64,000 nucleotides of DNA, from the NCBI GenBank assembly GCA_014904845.1, contig MU119268.1, forward strand, positions 124,001 through 188,000, read 5' to 3'. Positions 44,599 to 55,309 of this stretch are shown piece after piece; position 1 is the stretch's first letter; each line of letters begins with the position of its first letter. The stretch comes from Acephala macrosclerotiorum (lineage: Eukaryota; Ascomycota; Leotiomycetes; Helotiales; Mollisiaceae). A model generated the notes under the pieces. That model ran no database searches and was not told the DNA's origin. It saw only the letters and a list, made by a program, of their open reading frames with translations. Position numbers and translations under genes: made by a program.

Positions 44599-46809
44599 GC
44601 ATGTTGCTCGCGGTCTACGTTTCGGTTCTCCTTCTATCGAGCTCTTTCTTCATAATTATACCTTTATATTGACGATCGTATGACGGCGTTGGGCCAAAAG
44701 ACTCCTGGGATAGAATATTCGGGATTATCGGAGTAGAAGGAGGATAATGTAACCTGGTCTTTGCGGGAGTCAGGCCTTTGATTGCATCCAAATCTTTACC
44801 CATATACTGTAGTACATGCAATGATGCCTAGACCTTCAATTCTGGAATACCACCCACATTTCGCATCCCCCCATTCTCACTCAATAGACACATCACATTC
44901 TGCACTGAGCAACACAATACGTCCCGATCCGAATAAATTATCGACCTCGTCGCTGTATTGAGCCTAAACATTGACCACACAGAAGTCCAACATTTCTCAG
45001 CCGTACCTGAACCACCCATTCTACCAGAACGATTTGAAAATCTATAAATTGCCAACACTGATTGATTCTGGGTGCCAATAAAGCCCCAAGCGGGAGCCTG
45101 GAACGCCTTACCCTAAATCCACACCGAACATGTTCATCAATGGTGTACTGACCCTGCCCCTCATTCGCTATCCCTCAATTATGAAAGTGGCTGGGGAGCG
45201 CCCCGACGGGCGCACCCTGCAGACCACCCGCAGAACTCGGTGACCCGCAACGCTCTAGCCCACAGATCGAGACACCCCACATCAGTATGCGTCTCTCACC
45301 AGAGTCGGGCGTAAGGGTGAAGTGAGGCCGCCTGCAGGAGGGCATTTGGAGATTAACACGCCCCAAATTCCATCGCAACACACCATACCCAAGGGCGGAG
45401 CCTCCTCTAGTCCTGTTACGGTCAGCGACTGTGCTAGCAATTCATAGCAAGCCTCTATCTCGCATTGTCGCATTCACACCCTCTTCCCCCTCGATATCAA
45501 ACATAGCGATATAGGCGCTGAAGTCGAGCCTCCGTATGCTTGTGACCAATTACAGGAAGTTAGGTATGGCGTTATTGGTAGGTTCAACTCGCAACTAAGC
45601 CGCCTTGGTGTTGTATTCTACCCAAATGCGGAGACGGTCGCATCTTGGGGGCTGGAAGCAGGTGATGCTGTGTCTCACGAACACCGATCCTGTTCCCAAC
45701 TTGAGACTGCTGGCTTTCTGCTAAAGATGTAGAAGGGAAAGAAGGAAGAGAAGACGGGGAACATTCGATAACAGGACTGTATTACTGGAGATGACTCAAT
45801 GGCGCACACCGGGCGGTATATTCAAGACCTTCATCGCAAGGAATGTCTTTCCATCGAAGCCGAAGTCTGCCTGCTGGACGCCTCGCCCGCCCTATTGCGT
45901 CTATATACGTCCCCCGCACATTGATTGGACGCAGCTGCGACCGGTTTGCAAAAGAAAAAGCATTTGCCCTCCTGAATGCCCGGCGATCGAAACGGCCCAT
46001 GGAACGTGGGTCGAATTGTTGATGCCCTCTTTCTCCCTCTCTCACCTCTGCCAGCTGCCGTCCTGCGAGTCTGCCGCTCCCTGTCCTCCCACAGTCCACA
46101 AGAGGCGCAGTCAGGTCCCCCTCCTCCACCAAACAAGCCCACTACCAGAGGACCCAGGGGTACAGTATGCATATGCATTCCTAGCTGGTGAGCTGTTTGG
46201 GCCTGTCTCCTTATCAATCCTTGCCGTAAGGTGCAGTCGGTCTGGGTTGAAGAACTTGAGGCTCTTTTGACAAGAGTCAGTGACCGCACACCGGGATTGG
46301 CGTCCAACGCCATGAGAGGGATGGGTTCCAGCAGAAAGGGCATTTTGTGGAGGATGTGCTGGGGCTTGGGTAGCGTCGTGGACTGTACATTATGCTCGTC
46401 GTCCTTCCTCTCTGATTTTTTGATGTTTGTTTCAACTGCGCCCATTATTGATTCTTGCGACTTCGCCTCGATACTACCACCTCTCACCTGATCTCGGAAT
46501 CCGTGACGCCGATTGTATGTATTGTGTGGATTGTTCATAGATGATAACCTCCCTTTGTGTACAAAAAACCCGAAAATCTGTTTGTCTTCGAGGTTGAGCC
46601 GTAAGCGTTAGCTCCATTTTTGTTCAACGCGCACCCAATAAACACTTGACTAATTTTCAACGATCAAGATCTCTCAACGACAGCAAACAGACACAAGATC
46701 ACGTTGTTATTCAGAACTTCGTCGATCTTATTTGTTTCATTTGCTTCCCCATTTCACAACTGAAATCCGCACCGCGTCGATCTTGCTCCCACCACAACCA
46801 CCCACCACA
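44599..46809. other. 2.2-kb intergenic region between paralogous zinc-finger genes
   Basis: Overlapping ORFs on both strands at 45791-46538 have no motif or splice support. The right end is the promoter and 5' UTR of the next gene, where TCTCAACGACAGC precedes a CA-rich leader. Confidence 0.45.
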
Positions 46810-48588
46810 ATGGCCTACAATCAAATGCCTTATGGTTCCCAAGGACCACCACCATTCTTCCACAGTAGTATGGCTCAGGCTGAATTCCAAGGCGAAGAAG
46901 AAGCCGAGATCAACTCCTCATGGTATTCCCACGTCGATCCATCCATGAGCCAAATCGACCCATTAATCCTTGGCCTCGCGATGAACAACGCTCCTCCTTC
47001 TCAGATGACCTTCCAGGTTCAAAACCAGGTACACCTTCAGGGCAGCGAGTACAGTCAACAAACTATCCAGCGCTTTATGGACGAGCACGAACGAAGCAGC
47101 TTGTTTAATCCTCCTTCCATTCATAACAGCCAAGTGTTCCCCCGTGGCGTCAATCGACCAGGTGCTCCTACGCAGGCTCTACCCCAAGTCAACTCCGGCT
47201 TCATGAGAAATGCATCCCCATCCCTGTCCCAAGGTTTATCTTCAGCGACCAGTGCTCCGAGTCCCAATACGGAATATGACTGGTACCCGGAGTCACGCTT
47301 CCATTCCCAACATCGCGAAGAATACAACATTCATGCGGATTACTATGCATCCCCTCCCTCATTTGCGAGCTCCCCTCCAGCTATGGATTCTCACTTCTAC
47401 CAACAATACTCCCTTCCAGCAGCAGTTGGCAACTCCTGCGTTAATATGTCACAAGTTCAAGGTTTCGCCGACCCGCAGGAAGTCACGTTTGAGGCAGATG
47501 AGAGCTACGACGATACCGTATTGAAGGATGAATATAACATGAGCTTCGAGAAAAACTCGATCAAGACCGAGTCTCGCCAGCCTGAATCCCATTTGTACGA
47601 ATATCATACCGACTCCGCAGTTGGCTCTTCTATCAAGGACGCCCCGTCTCCTGATGAGATCTCTACCCAATCGATCCACGCCGGCGACGATGCTGCTTCT
47701 GATATCGACGCAGAAGGCGAAGCAGACAACGATGATATTATTGAAGTCGAACAAGCCTCTGATACCGAATACACCCCACGCAGCACCAGAACCCGAAAGC
47801 GCCCCACAACTACTCCTAAGTCCACTTCAACTCCCAACAAGACTCGGGGTCGCGTAACAAAGTCAACTCCAAACAAGGCAGGAAAATTGACTTGCAAGAG
47901 CTGTGATATACTCTTCAAGGATATTGCTACTCTTACCAAGCATATCGCCACAGCTCATACCCGTGCGTTTGTCTGCGTCTTCGCCTTCGCCGGTTGCGCA
48001 TCTACATTCGCCAGCAAGAACGAGTGGAAGAGACATGTCTCTAGTCAACACCTGAATCTTACTGCTTGGGTCTGCGAGATTGGTACTTGTGGCAAGATTC
48101 ACAACCACAGTTCCTCAAAGTCTGGCGGAGCAGTATTGGGTACCAAGGGAGGATCAGAGTTCAATCGCAAGGACCTCTTCACACAACATCTCCGCCGTAT
48201 GCATGCTCCGCATTCTGTTAAGCGCAAGAAGGAGGTTGATGAAAAGTGGGAGAAGGAATTGAAGGACTTGCAGGTTTCTTGCTTGAAGGTTAAGAGAGAG
48301 GCTCCCACCAAGCTGGGTTGCTGCGTTGATGGCTGTCCTGCTGTGTTCGAGGGTCCGAACACTTGGGATGATAGAATGGAACACGTCGGAAAGCACTTGG
48401 AGAAGGCTGCGGCTGCTGGTGAGAGAGATATTGGTCGGGTCGTTGATCAAGGAAAGGATCGATATCTGGTTTCTTGGGCTCTGCGCGAGCGAATCATCGA
48501 GGAGCGACCAGACCACACACTCAGATTGTGCGTTGGCAAGAAGGATAACTCTGCAGATGACGAGGATGCCGAAGGCGAGATGGAGTGA
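46810..48588 (+). CDS. C2H2 zinc-finger protein, putative transcription factor (592 aa)
   Basis: Single exon; ATG 46810 (MAYNQMPYG, context CACAATGGC) is preferred over the in-frame upstream ATG 46732, which only adds a leader-like tail. Residues 1-340 are Ser/Pro/Gln-rich with acidic patches (DIDAEGEADNDDIIEVEQ), suitable for activation. A Thr/Pro/Arg-rich basic stretch follows (RKRPTTTPKSTSTPNKTRGR). Fingers: LTCKSCDILFKDIATLTKH (about 360) and FVCVFAFAGCASTFASKNEWKRH...H (about 385), then ICETG-type CEIGTCGK, and a late CCVDGCPAVFEGPNTWDDRMEH. Its ASKNEWKRHVSSQH matches GSKNDWKRHENSQH of the gene at 41569, so the two are tandem paralogues in the same orientation. Confidence 0.85.
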   Translation: MAYNQMPYGSQGPPPFFHSSMAQAEFQGEEEAEINSSWYSHVDPSMSQIDPLILGLAMNNAPPSQMTFQVQNQVHLQGSEYSQQTIQRFMDEHERSSLFNPPSIHNSQVFPRGVNRPGAPTQALPQVNSGFMRNASPSLSQGLSSATSAPSPNTEYDWYPESRFHSQHREEYNIHADYYASPPSFASSPPAMDSHFYQQYSLPAAVGNSCVNMSQVQGFADPQEVTFEADESYDDTVLKDEYNMSFEKNSIKTESRQPESHLYEYHTDSAVGSSIKDAPSPDEISTQSIHAGDDAASDIDAEGEADNDDIIEVEQASDTEYTPRSTRTRKRPTTTPKSTSTPNKTRGRVTKSTPNKAGKLTCKSCDILFKDIATLTKHIATAHTRAFVCVFAFAGCASTFASKNEWKRHVSSQHLNLTAWVCEIGTCGKIHNHSSSKSGGAVLGTKGGSEFNRKDLFTQHLRRMHAPHSVKRKKEVDEKWEKELKDLQVSCLKVKREAPTKLGCCVDGCPAVFEGPNTWDDRMEHVGKHLEKAAAAGERDIGRVVDQGKDRYLVSWALRERIIEERPDHTLRLCVGKKDNSADDEDAEGEME

Positions 48589-49490
48589 GATTCTTTTGGG
48601 ATCACGAGTATTGTACTGGATTAGGATGTTGGATTTATACTTTGATTTTCACGGCGTTTATTTGGGACACACAAACGGATGATACCTGGGCTTGCCTTTT
48701 CACGATTAATTATCGGGAACGGGGCATTTGGAGGATGTCCCTCTTTACGAAAGACATCTGAATTTCACGAATAATGATTGGAAGGGAGACTTTGGGAGCA
48801 TGTTCCTTCCTCCTTACGACGAACGAATTCACGAAATACATAGAGCGCAGATTTTCTTCTTTCTGCAAAAAGAATCAAAATGCAACTTGTAAAATACTTC
48901 ACGTTTTTCAATCCCAAGTGATCAATATACCTGGAAGCCTCTATTGGCTCGTGCTTTGGAATGTTTACTCTTTTCCCGTTGTCGCTAATGTCCCGAGTTA
49001 ACTGGTACATTCGCGAACTAGCAGTCCACTTCGCAGTAGATTGTTCTCCTCTTAATTCCAAACTACCACCGGATTTCTCCTTCGTGGACGCCCACTCACT
49101 GTCCACTCGATCGCGATCATATCGTTACCATGATGGCGGCACAGTGATCACTGTCAGAGCGCTTAAGCATATGCGCATGCAGCCCCCCTTTCCGCCACCC
49201 ACCATCTCGGGACACTCGAAACAAAAGTATGAAACATTAAGCGCTCCCCTTCTGGAATGTTTATTAGTTATGGTTGTTCCTCCTTCCTTTTGCAGTGGAG
49301 ATCTCCGCTGCAGGTAAGATTAGGTGAGATCGATGTTGGTGTTTTGAAACCTGCCACGTGGGTTGAGGAACTTGGGAATGTGGTCGCAGCTTCGCAGGTG
49401 GCTTGCAGATTGTTTCGAGATCGAAGCTGAGGTTGAAACAATAGTAGGGCGGATATCGAAGCTTCTTGCGTGCAGGCTGTTTTCTATCTG
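48589..49490. other. Intergenic region, no supported gene
   Basis: 3' flank of the zinc-finger gene followed by unannotated sequence; no ORF with recognisable sequence. Confidence 0.45.
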
Positions 49491-50400
49491 CTGGAAGAGG
49501 TAGAGAAGTTGGGGCATGCACATAAAAGGGGTGGTTCGCGTGAGTTCGCTTCAATCAAGGGGCAAGTAAGTCGCGTAGCGGTTGCCCCTGGCTTCCCACC
49601 GCCACACGCCTCTTCTATTCTATAGTCGACTGCCAATTGATTGTTTATTACATAAGCTATCATGTGTATAATGCATCTCAAGTTCTATTCGGTTAATCGT
49701 GTGGAAAACGGCGGCATTTATTGAGTTGTCTGCTAGTGTTCGGCTAAACAAGGTGTAAATCACAAACCAACTACCCCCTGCATCTACCTGCCTTGCACTT
49801 CTCCTATCTTATACATGATGTTTAATCGATTGTCCATTATGCAAGTATTGTTTTGTAAGCCGACTTGTAATTCTATTCCGTTTGTCTTGCGCAAAAGGGC
49901 CGGATGTCTTGGATGTGCACGTATGCTCGCCAAAACAAGGGGAAGTCATAGGAGCAAACGAGCTCCTGTCCCCCACCGCTATAAGTTTCTTTCTTCTTAT
50001 ATAAGAAGGCAAATGAGTTATCTTATATACATGCTATAATATTGCAAGTGGAATACTAACTCTGTTCGGTTAATCGTGTGGAAAGGGGCGGCGTATATCA
50101 GGGGTCATCGGCCAATGTTTGGTTCAAGCGAGCAGGTTAGGGCAGCGGTTATCCCCACCTTCTACTTTTCTTATATTATCCACGTTAGCAAAATTATTAC
50201 TTATTACCCAAAGTATAACTGGGGAAGTGCAAATGCACCTCCGTTCAGTTAACCTCGTGCAAAAGGGTCGTAAGTGTAAGTAGATTCACGTATGTTCACT
50301 TCAACAAAAGAATTAGTCGCGGAAAGCGACGATGTCCGCATTTAAGTTTCTTTGCTTATTCCAGACAAACAATCAATTATTTGCTATACAGACTTTGATC
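49491..50400. repeat. Degenerate tandem repeat array, period about 180-190 bp
   Basis: A segment starting TTCTRTTCSGTTAAT and followed by GTGNAAAAGGGNCGG, a Cys-free AC-rich middle, and CTTCTATTYTYTTAT recurs at 49683, 49871, 50060 and 50239, with a weaker copy near 49492. Spacings are 188, 189 and 179 bp. Copies differ strongly, so the array is old. It has no coding frame shared by the copies. Confidence 0.6.
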
Positions 50401-51290
50401 TAGGAGGTCCGGTCACGATTCTGTTGGATTGAAGTTGTGGGAACAGGGGTGTTCGTGTGCCGGAGGAGAGATCTCCAGACATCTCGCGTGTAGCAGGGGT
50501 GCATGGGGAAGTTGCAGGCAATAGATGCATGGCCGCTACATCCTGCACAAGTGCGTCAGATTGCTCTTTGATATATTTACTACTGCATGACAAATCTAGC
50601 TATCTTTCCAGTCCGTTGATGGTATGAATCAAGACGGTCAATGCATCATTGGAGACTTCTCGGAACATCTCGCTTGCAGAAGAAATCGCGAAGGATGGAT
50701 GTAGAGCTGCCAAATGCTGCATACGTTTGCCAGATTACAAGTCAAGCTGTTTCCTCAATTGATCCAGCGATTGGAGGCATCCGAATTTGAGAGTTACAAA
50801 GAACTTGGGGGGCATTGTGGGGGAGGTGAATGACTGGGAGTCCACAAGCAATGTCCGGGAGGATGCAAATGAGAATGTTAGCGACTACACGACTTGCAAA
50901 GTTCTTCAGAGGGAAATCAGACGTAAGCAACCTAACAGCTTCAATTAAAAGAGGTAAAATTTCATAGGAAGATGTGGGATGCTGCATCAAGTGAAACGAT
51001 CGTGCTTCTCGGGGAATCTTTGGCATTTTCCCCGAAGGAAATGTCATCAACTCAACACTTCAATTTTTTTAGAGTGATTCTACGTTCCAGCATTTTGTAT
51101 ATGACAGATACTGGATCATAAAAGGAGTGAGATTTAAGAGGTGAAGTGAGAATGTGAAGGACTTGAGCGAGGACATCCAAGTTCTCTTGGACCATTTTCC
51201 CGTGCTCCAACACGAAAGGAATAACCTCGAATCTTCCCCGACTCTCATATTTCTTACTTCATCTGTTCTTAGCTTTGCAATTATCTTCAT
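50384..51290 (-). pseudogene. Possible remains of an unknown helical protein gene
   Basis: Three neighbouring minus-strand frames read as helical protein-like sequence: SYEILPLLIEAVRLLTSDF and SRVVANILICILPDIAC (51050-50742), VFREVSNDALTVLIHTINGLE in another frame near 50630, and EQSDALVQDVAAMHLLPA (50593-50384). Stops and frame changes separate them. The hydrophobic spacing resembles HEAT/armadillo-like helices, but no family is recognised. It could also be chance. Low confidence. Confidence 0.25.
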
Positions 51291-52535
51291 ATCACGTCAG
51301 AGATCACTTCGGCGCCAAATCGTTCGCAGCAGTCAGTTTCTCTACGCCAACATTAGCCGCTGGCCCGCTGTACCCTACACCCAAGAAGTTTCGGGCCCTA
51401 AGACAATCAACTCCATGGAGAGGTGTACTAGACCTATAATTCACCGCGGTTCAGCTTCCAGAAGCTACATCAGAGCTACCAATACCGCACACCAAGATGT
51501 CTTTTTTCTTCCTCTTTTACCATAAAAGGAAAGGGTGTGCAGAGCAGGGTGTCGTTTGTATCCTCCTTTCGGGGGAAGAGCTTCGAACTATCTAGCCTTT
51601 TGCCTCCCTAGATTAAAATGTTTTAAGGCTCTTCATTTTTCAAGTGAAGAATATTGAAAGATGTTCTCTAACTCATTTGTCTGAATTCTATGTTCTAGGG
51701 CGCACTTCTGGATTTGGTTGCAAAATCTTGTCTCTCGGTTTCAGGGAAGTGGCCTCAACGCAATCGCTGGTATAAAATAACTCAGCTTCTCTCGAAGCTC
51801 ACTAGAACGCCAAATTCATGGATTCACTGCTTGAAATGCGCTTGGATAATGGTATTGATAGCGAGACTGTTTCTGAGTTGATGCTAGGTAAGTTGGGTTG
51901 TGTCTAGAGGGTGAAAGCATGAAGAGTCAAAGAGGGGTGACGTGTAGTGGGTGACGCGAGGGACGTGGGGAAAAGTTTTGGGAGTGATCAGAGTGCCGAG
52001 ACTTCAACAGCAGAAGATAACATTACAAGAAAGCTAAGAGATTGTCCCATTTGAGTTCTAAGTTCCAAGTTTTCGTCTTTCTCAAGTCCCGTCGAAGAAC
52101 TTTCTGTTGTTGTAAAGGGATCCCACAAATTTCTAAAATCTCGAGTCAGTACGAGTAAAATCCTAAATAATCGCTTTACTCACTGTCTAAAGTTTCCTGG
52201 TTTAAGTACAAAATGATCCGCTCGCGCATGACTCAAACTTCCATCGGCAAAATCTACTCTGTGAGAGAAGTGTTTGAGTTGACATTTGAGAGTGCATGTG
52301 TCTGTTGGCAACCAGAAGTGTGGCACCGGAGGTCTTTGAGAAGGCACGTGTTCGAATAGGTACTCCCTAATTTCCGAATCGATAATCCCATAACAGCTAC
52401 CTTTAAAAGTGATTAAAGATATAGGTTCAGCCAGGAGTCCCTGAAGGAGAGATTCAACAGCATGCTTATCCCACGAGAGGAATCAAAAGCGTTTAAAAAA
52501 AATGCTCGAGCGCCGCTTCATAGACTGCGGTGATG
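51291..52535. other. Intergenic region left of the nested transposons
   Basis: A short frame at 51818-51889 (MDSLLEMRLDNGIDSE...) runs into a perfect GTAAGT donor and could be the first exon of a gene whose remainder was lost. Nothing else supported. Confidence 0.3.
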
Positions 52536-52846
52536 CGGAGATTGCGGCATAAAGTGATGCGACTATAGGGCATTCCAGGCGCCCAGTACGCTGGAGACAC
52601 ACTAGCTCATCGCCAAGAAGCTTCTAAGTACGCTATATTTCCAGGCTGTCAACCCTGAAAGCCTTTCTAGAGATCTTAGGTAGCTCTAGGGTCCGTCAAG
52701 CCTAGGCAGCCTATTAGCGCTCGCTATTTACATCTTATCTTTGGCACTATCCCGCATGCGGTTGCTTTAGAGCCTTTTGGCTGATAGGCGTTAATACCCT
52801 AGATTTACAGGGAATCTATTCGCTTACAGCACTCTTTTCAGCGCTC

Positions 52847-52955
52847 TATCCCCTCGTCTGCTGAGACATGGTCCACGCTAAGCAGGGGAGGTCCGCACAG
52901 ACAGCACCGCATAAAATTATGTATCTTTACATACAAATTTGTTAGTAAGCTACAT
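52847..52955 (+). repeat. Left 109-bp terminal inverted repeat of the piggyBac-type element
   Basis: Identical by eye to the reverse complement of 54766-54874. Confidence 0.85.
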
Positions 52956-53014
52956 TATTCTCATAGAATCGCGTCCGCCAGTTTCTCACTAACATACGCG
53001 CTTTACTAATAGAG

Positions 53015-54780
53015 TCGTCGCCTTCTCCTCCACCTACCCCACAAAAGAAGCAAAAGGCCCAATCCCTAGAAGAAATACTCCTTAGCCTTAGGCCAATCAC
53101 AGACGTTTCCTACGAGCCTTTCAATTGCGAGCCTAAGCAGCCAGCAAAGCCTCTCTTACCTGCGTCCTTTCCTCGCAATCTATACTTATTCGATTACTTT
53201 AGCCTCTTCTTTACCCGCGACCTCTTCTAGACGATTACTACGAACACGAATCGATACGCTAATATACAACGGTTACACGTGGCGCAAGAGAAAGCGCGGG
53301 AATGGACGAATCTGCTCGTGGAGGAGTTATATGTTTTTATTGGTACGATTATATATATAGGGATTCACAACGAGCCTCGAGTTGAGATGTACTGGAATAC
53401 AGATTTCAATAAGGGCCCCTTACATTCAATTGCAAACCATATATCTCTCAATTGCTTTCAGCAAATCAAGCGTTTTTGCTATATCTCTTGCCCAGAGAGT
53501 GATGAAAGAGCGGGGTATTACTTACCTTCAAATAAGAAGTAATAGTATAAACTTGAACCTTTAGCTTTATCAATCTAAGCTTCTTTTCAACGATATTATT
53601 CTCCATCTTCTGAAATTAGTATTAATAAGCTTATAGTACGGTGCTTTGGTAGGTATACCTCTCTTTCTCTTTTCTTTTACCCCGCTACCCCACTAATTAC
53701 TCTATTCTAGATCTTTACATACGTATAAGATGTCAAAGAAATCAATTAAGCAAGGTTATAAGATCTATGGAGTTGCGGATCATGGATATATATATAACTG
53801 GCTCTGGAGCTCTCGCGAGAAAAGCCTACAAGATATGGTCTTCCATCCAACACTTACTCCTACTGGCTGTCTCGTACGGAGCCTTGCATTCTCTCTACCA
53901 CGCCGATTTTTTACAATATATCTCGATAATTACTTTACATCTATACCCTTGTTTTCTGAGCTACGGGCTTGCAACTTTGGTGTAGTTGGTACTACAAGGC
54001 CGCATAAAGAGTTCCCTAAGAGCTTGTCAGATATTAAGAACCGGTTCATTAAAAAGCTTCAGTAGAATACTCTCCTAGCAACAATAGTTCGGGACGTTCT
54101 TTGCCTAGCTTAGCAGGATAATAATATTGTTCTTGGCTTAAGTAATATCCATACGGTGGATAAAGTGGATAATTTCCGGAAGAAGGTCAGAAGACGTCCT
54201 ATAAAAACATTAATAAATGGGAGGATTATACGGAAGATATTTGGGGATGATTACGTGAAGGACTTATATATTCCTTATTTTATTGACGATTACAATTAAT
54301 ATATGAAAAGCGTAGATCTTGCGAATCAATTCAAGGAAATTTACGAGACTTATAAGCCTACTTGTAGGAATTGGTAGCCCTTGTTTTACTGGCTAATCGA
54401 TGTAGCTTGTATAAATACTTACAAGCTATATCAATTAAATACAGTAAGTAAACGTCGTCTTACGTACTTACAATTCAGAACGGAGCTTTATTGTAAGTTC
54501 TTAGGTTATTCTAAGAGGGCAAAACTAGAGAGCTTACGTCTAGGATTAGGTGGTAAGAGGGTATTTAACCCTGATTTTTAGTACTTTTATTACTGGGAAA
54601 AGCGCCTTAAAAGTACTTACGCATGGTGCTCATATAAATTAAGATGCGAAAAGGTCTTAGGAAGGGTAGTAAAGGATCGAGCAAAACGGTCGTACGGTGA
54701 CTGTAATTTTTGTAATATTAACCTTTGCAAGTTGGGGAAGTGCTGGGACCGATTCCACCAGAATGATGTAGCTTACTAAC
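53015..54780 (+). pseudogene. piggyBac-like transposase with about ten in-frame TAA/TAG stops
   Basis: One frame, spliced over a 58-bp intron (53653-53710, GTATAC...TTCTAG), reads through the whole element. Key blocks are SLEEILLSLRPITDVSYEPF, EWTNLLVEELYVFIGTIIYI, RVEMYWNTD, CFGRSLHTYKMSKKSIKQGY, IYLDNYFTSIPLF (catalytic-Asp region), VDLANQFKEIYETYKP and a C-terminal Cys-rich CNFCNINLCKLGKC. Without frameshifts, it has about ten stops, all TAA or TAG and none TGA, matching RIP-type CAA/CAG or TGG changes. The intron donor and acceptor are still intact. The dead ORF lies between identical terminal repeats. Confidence 0.85.
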
Positions 54781-54874
54781 AAATTTGTATGTAAAGATAC
54801 ATAATTTTATGCGGTGCTGTCTGTGCGGACCTCCCCTGCTTAGCGTGGACCATGTCTCAGCAGACGAGGGGATA
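54766..54874 (-). repeat. Right 109-bp terminal inverted repeat of the piggyBac-type element
   Basis: Inverted partner of 52847-52955. Confidence 0.85.
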
Positions 54875-54923
54875 GCGACATCGTTGCCCTGAGAACACTA
54901 TTTCAGGGCAGGAGGCCCTGTAG

Positions 54924-55132
54924 TCGCATCACTTTATGCCGCAATCTCCGTATTTTCGTGGATTGTTCCGGAGGCTAAAAGGGCTCGCAGAACCAACTTG
55001 GTCAGAGCAAATGTTCTCGAATCCATTGCCCGTGACATCTTATCGAACAGCCTGGCGAAAACCGCGTCGCGACCTTTTGAAGTAATCTTCCGCCACTTTT
55101 CGACCCCTTCTTCATCAATGGCTCTGGCAAGT
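54924..55132 (-). pseudogene. 3' fragment of a gene ending inside the outer element's terminal repeat
   Basis: An open minus-strand frame without a start reads LARAIDEEGVEKWRKIT, then SKGRDAVFARLFDKMSRAMD and ALLASGTIHENTEIAA before TAA. The composition is protein-like. The last codons (from about 54950) lie in the outer inverted repeat, so either the repeat carried a coding tail or the insertion truncated the gene. It may belong with the Clr5 pseudogene to its right, but homology to the intact copy is not obvious. Confidence 0.35.
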
Positions 55133-55309
55133 CCCTAAATGATATACCATGCTCACCCAATATTACCACCGGCCCCTGTAACAATTGCTACAACTGGATT
55201 AGAGTTGATCTATCCCGGATTCGGAAAGTTCGCGGTCAACTAAGTCGAGACGTATTCAGAAACGTCGGACGCCACACTGTCCGATGTCCATCTAATCTTA
55301 GCGATACCC

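Larger units (their letters stand above)
52847..54874 (+). mobile_element. piggyBac-type transposon, 2028 bp, inactive
   Basis: Terminal inverted repeats of 109 bp (52847-52955 and 54766-54874), starting TATCCCCTCGTCTGCTGAGA, are identical by eye. They enclose a transposase of the DDE_Tnp_1_7 family. The TTAA target site expected of animal piggyBac is not visible at the ends (left flank GCGCTC, right flank GCGACA). Confidence 0.85.
52536..54950. mobile_element. Outer inverted-repeat element interrupted by a piggyBac-type insertion
   Basis: About 37 bp beginning CGGAGATTGCGGCATAAAGT at 52536 recurs inverted, ending at 54950, with one mismatch within the first 36 bases. Removing the inner element (52847-54874) leaves about 390 bp, the size of a non-autonomous element. 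No clear target duplication was found, so the superfamily is undetermined. Confidence 0.6.

Noticed and set aside
45791..46538. Overlapping ORFs of 159 and 235 codons on opposite strands
   Set aside because: Neither shows a domain, consistent composition or splice context; they look like mutual shadows in GC-richer DNA.
53015..54780. In-frame TAA/TAG as evidence for an alternative genetic code
   Set aside because: All intact host genes in the window use TAA and TAG as normal stops. The stops are confined to repeats and pseudogenes, so RIP-type mutation is the simpler reading.
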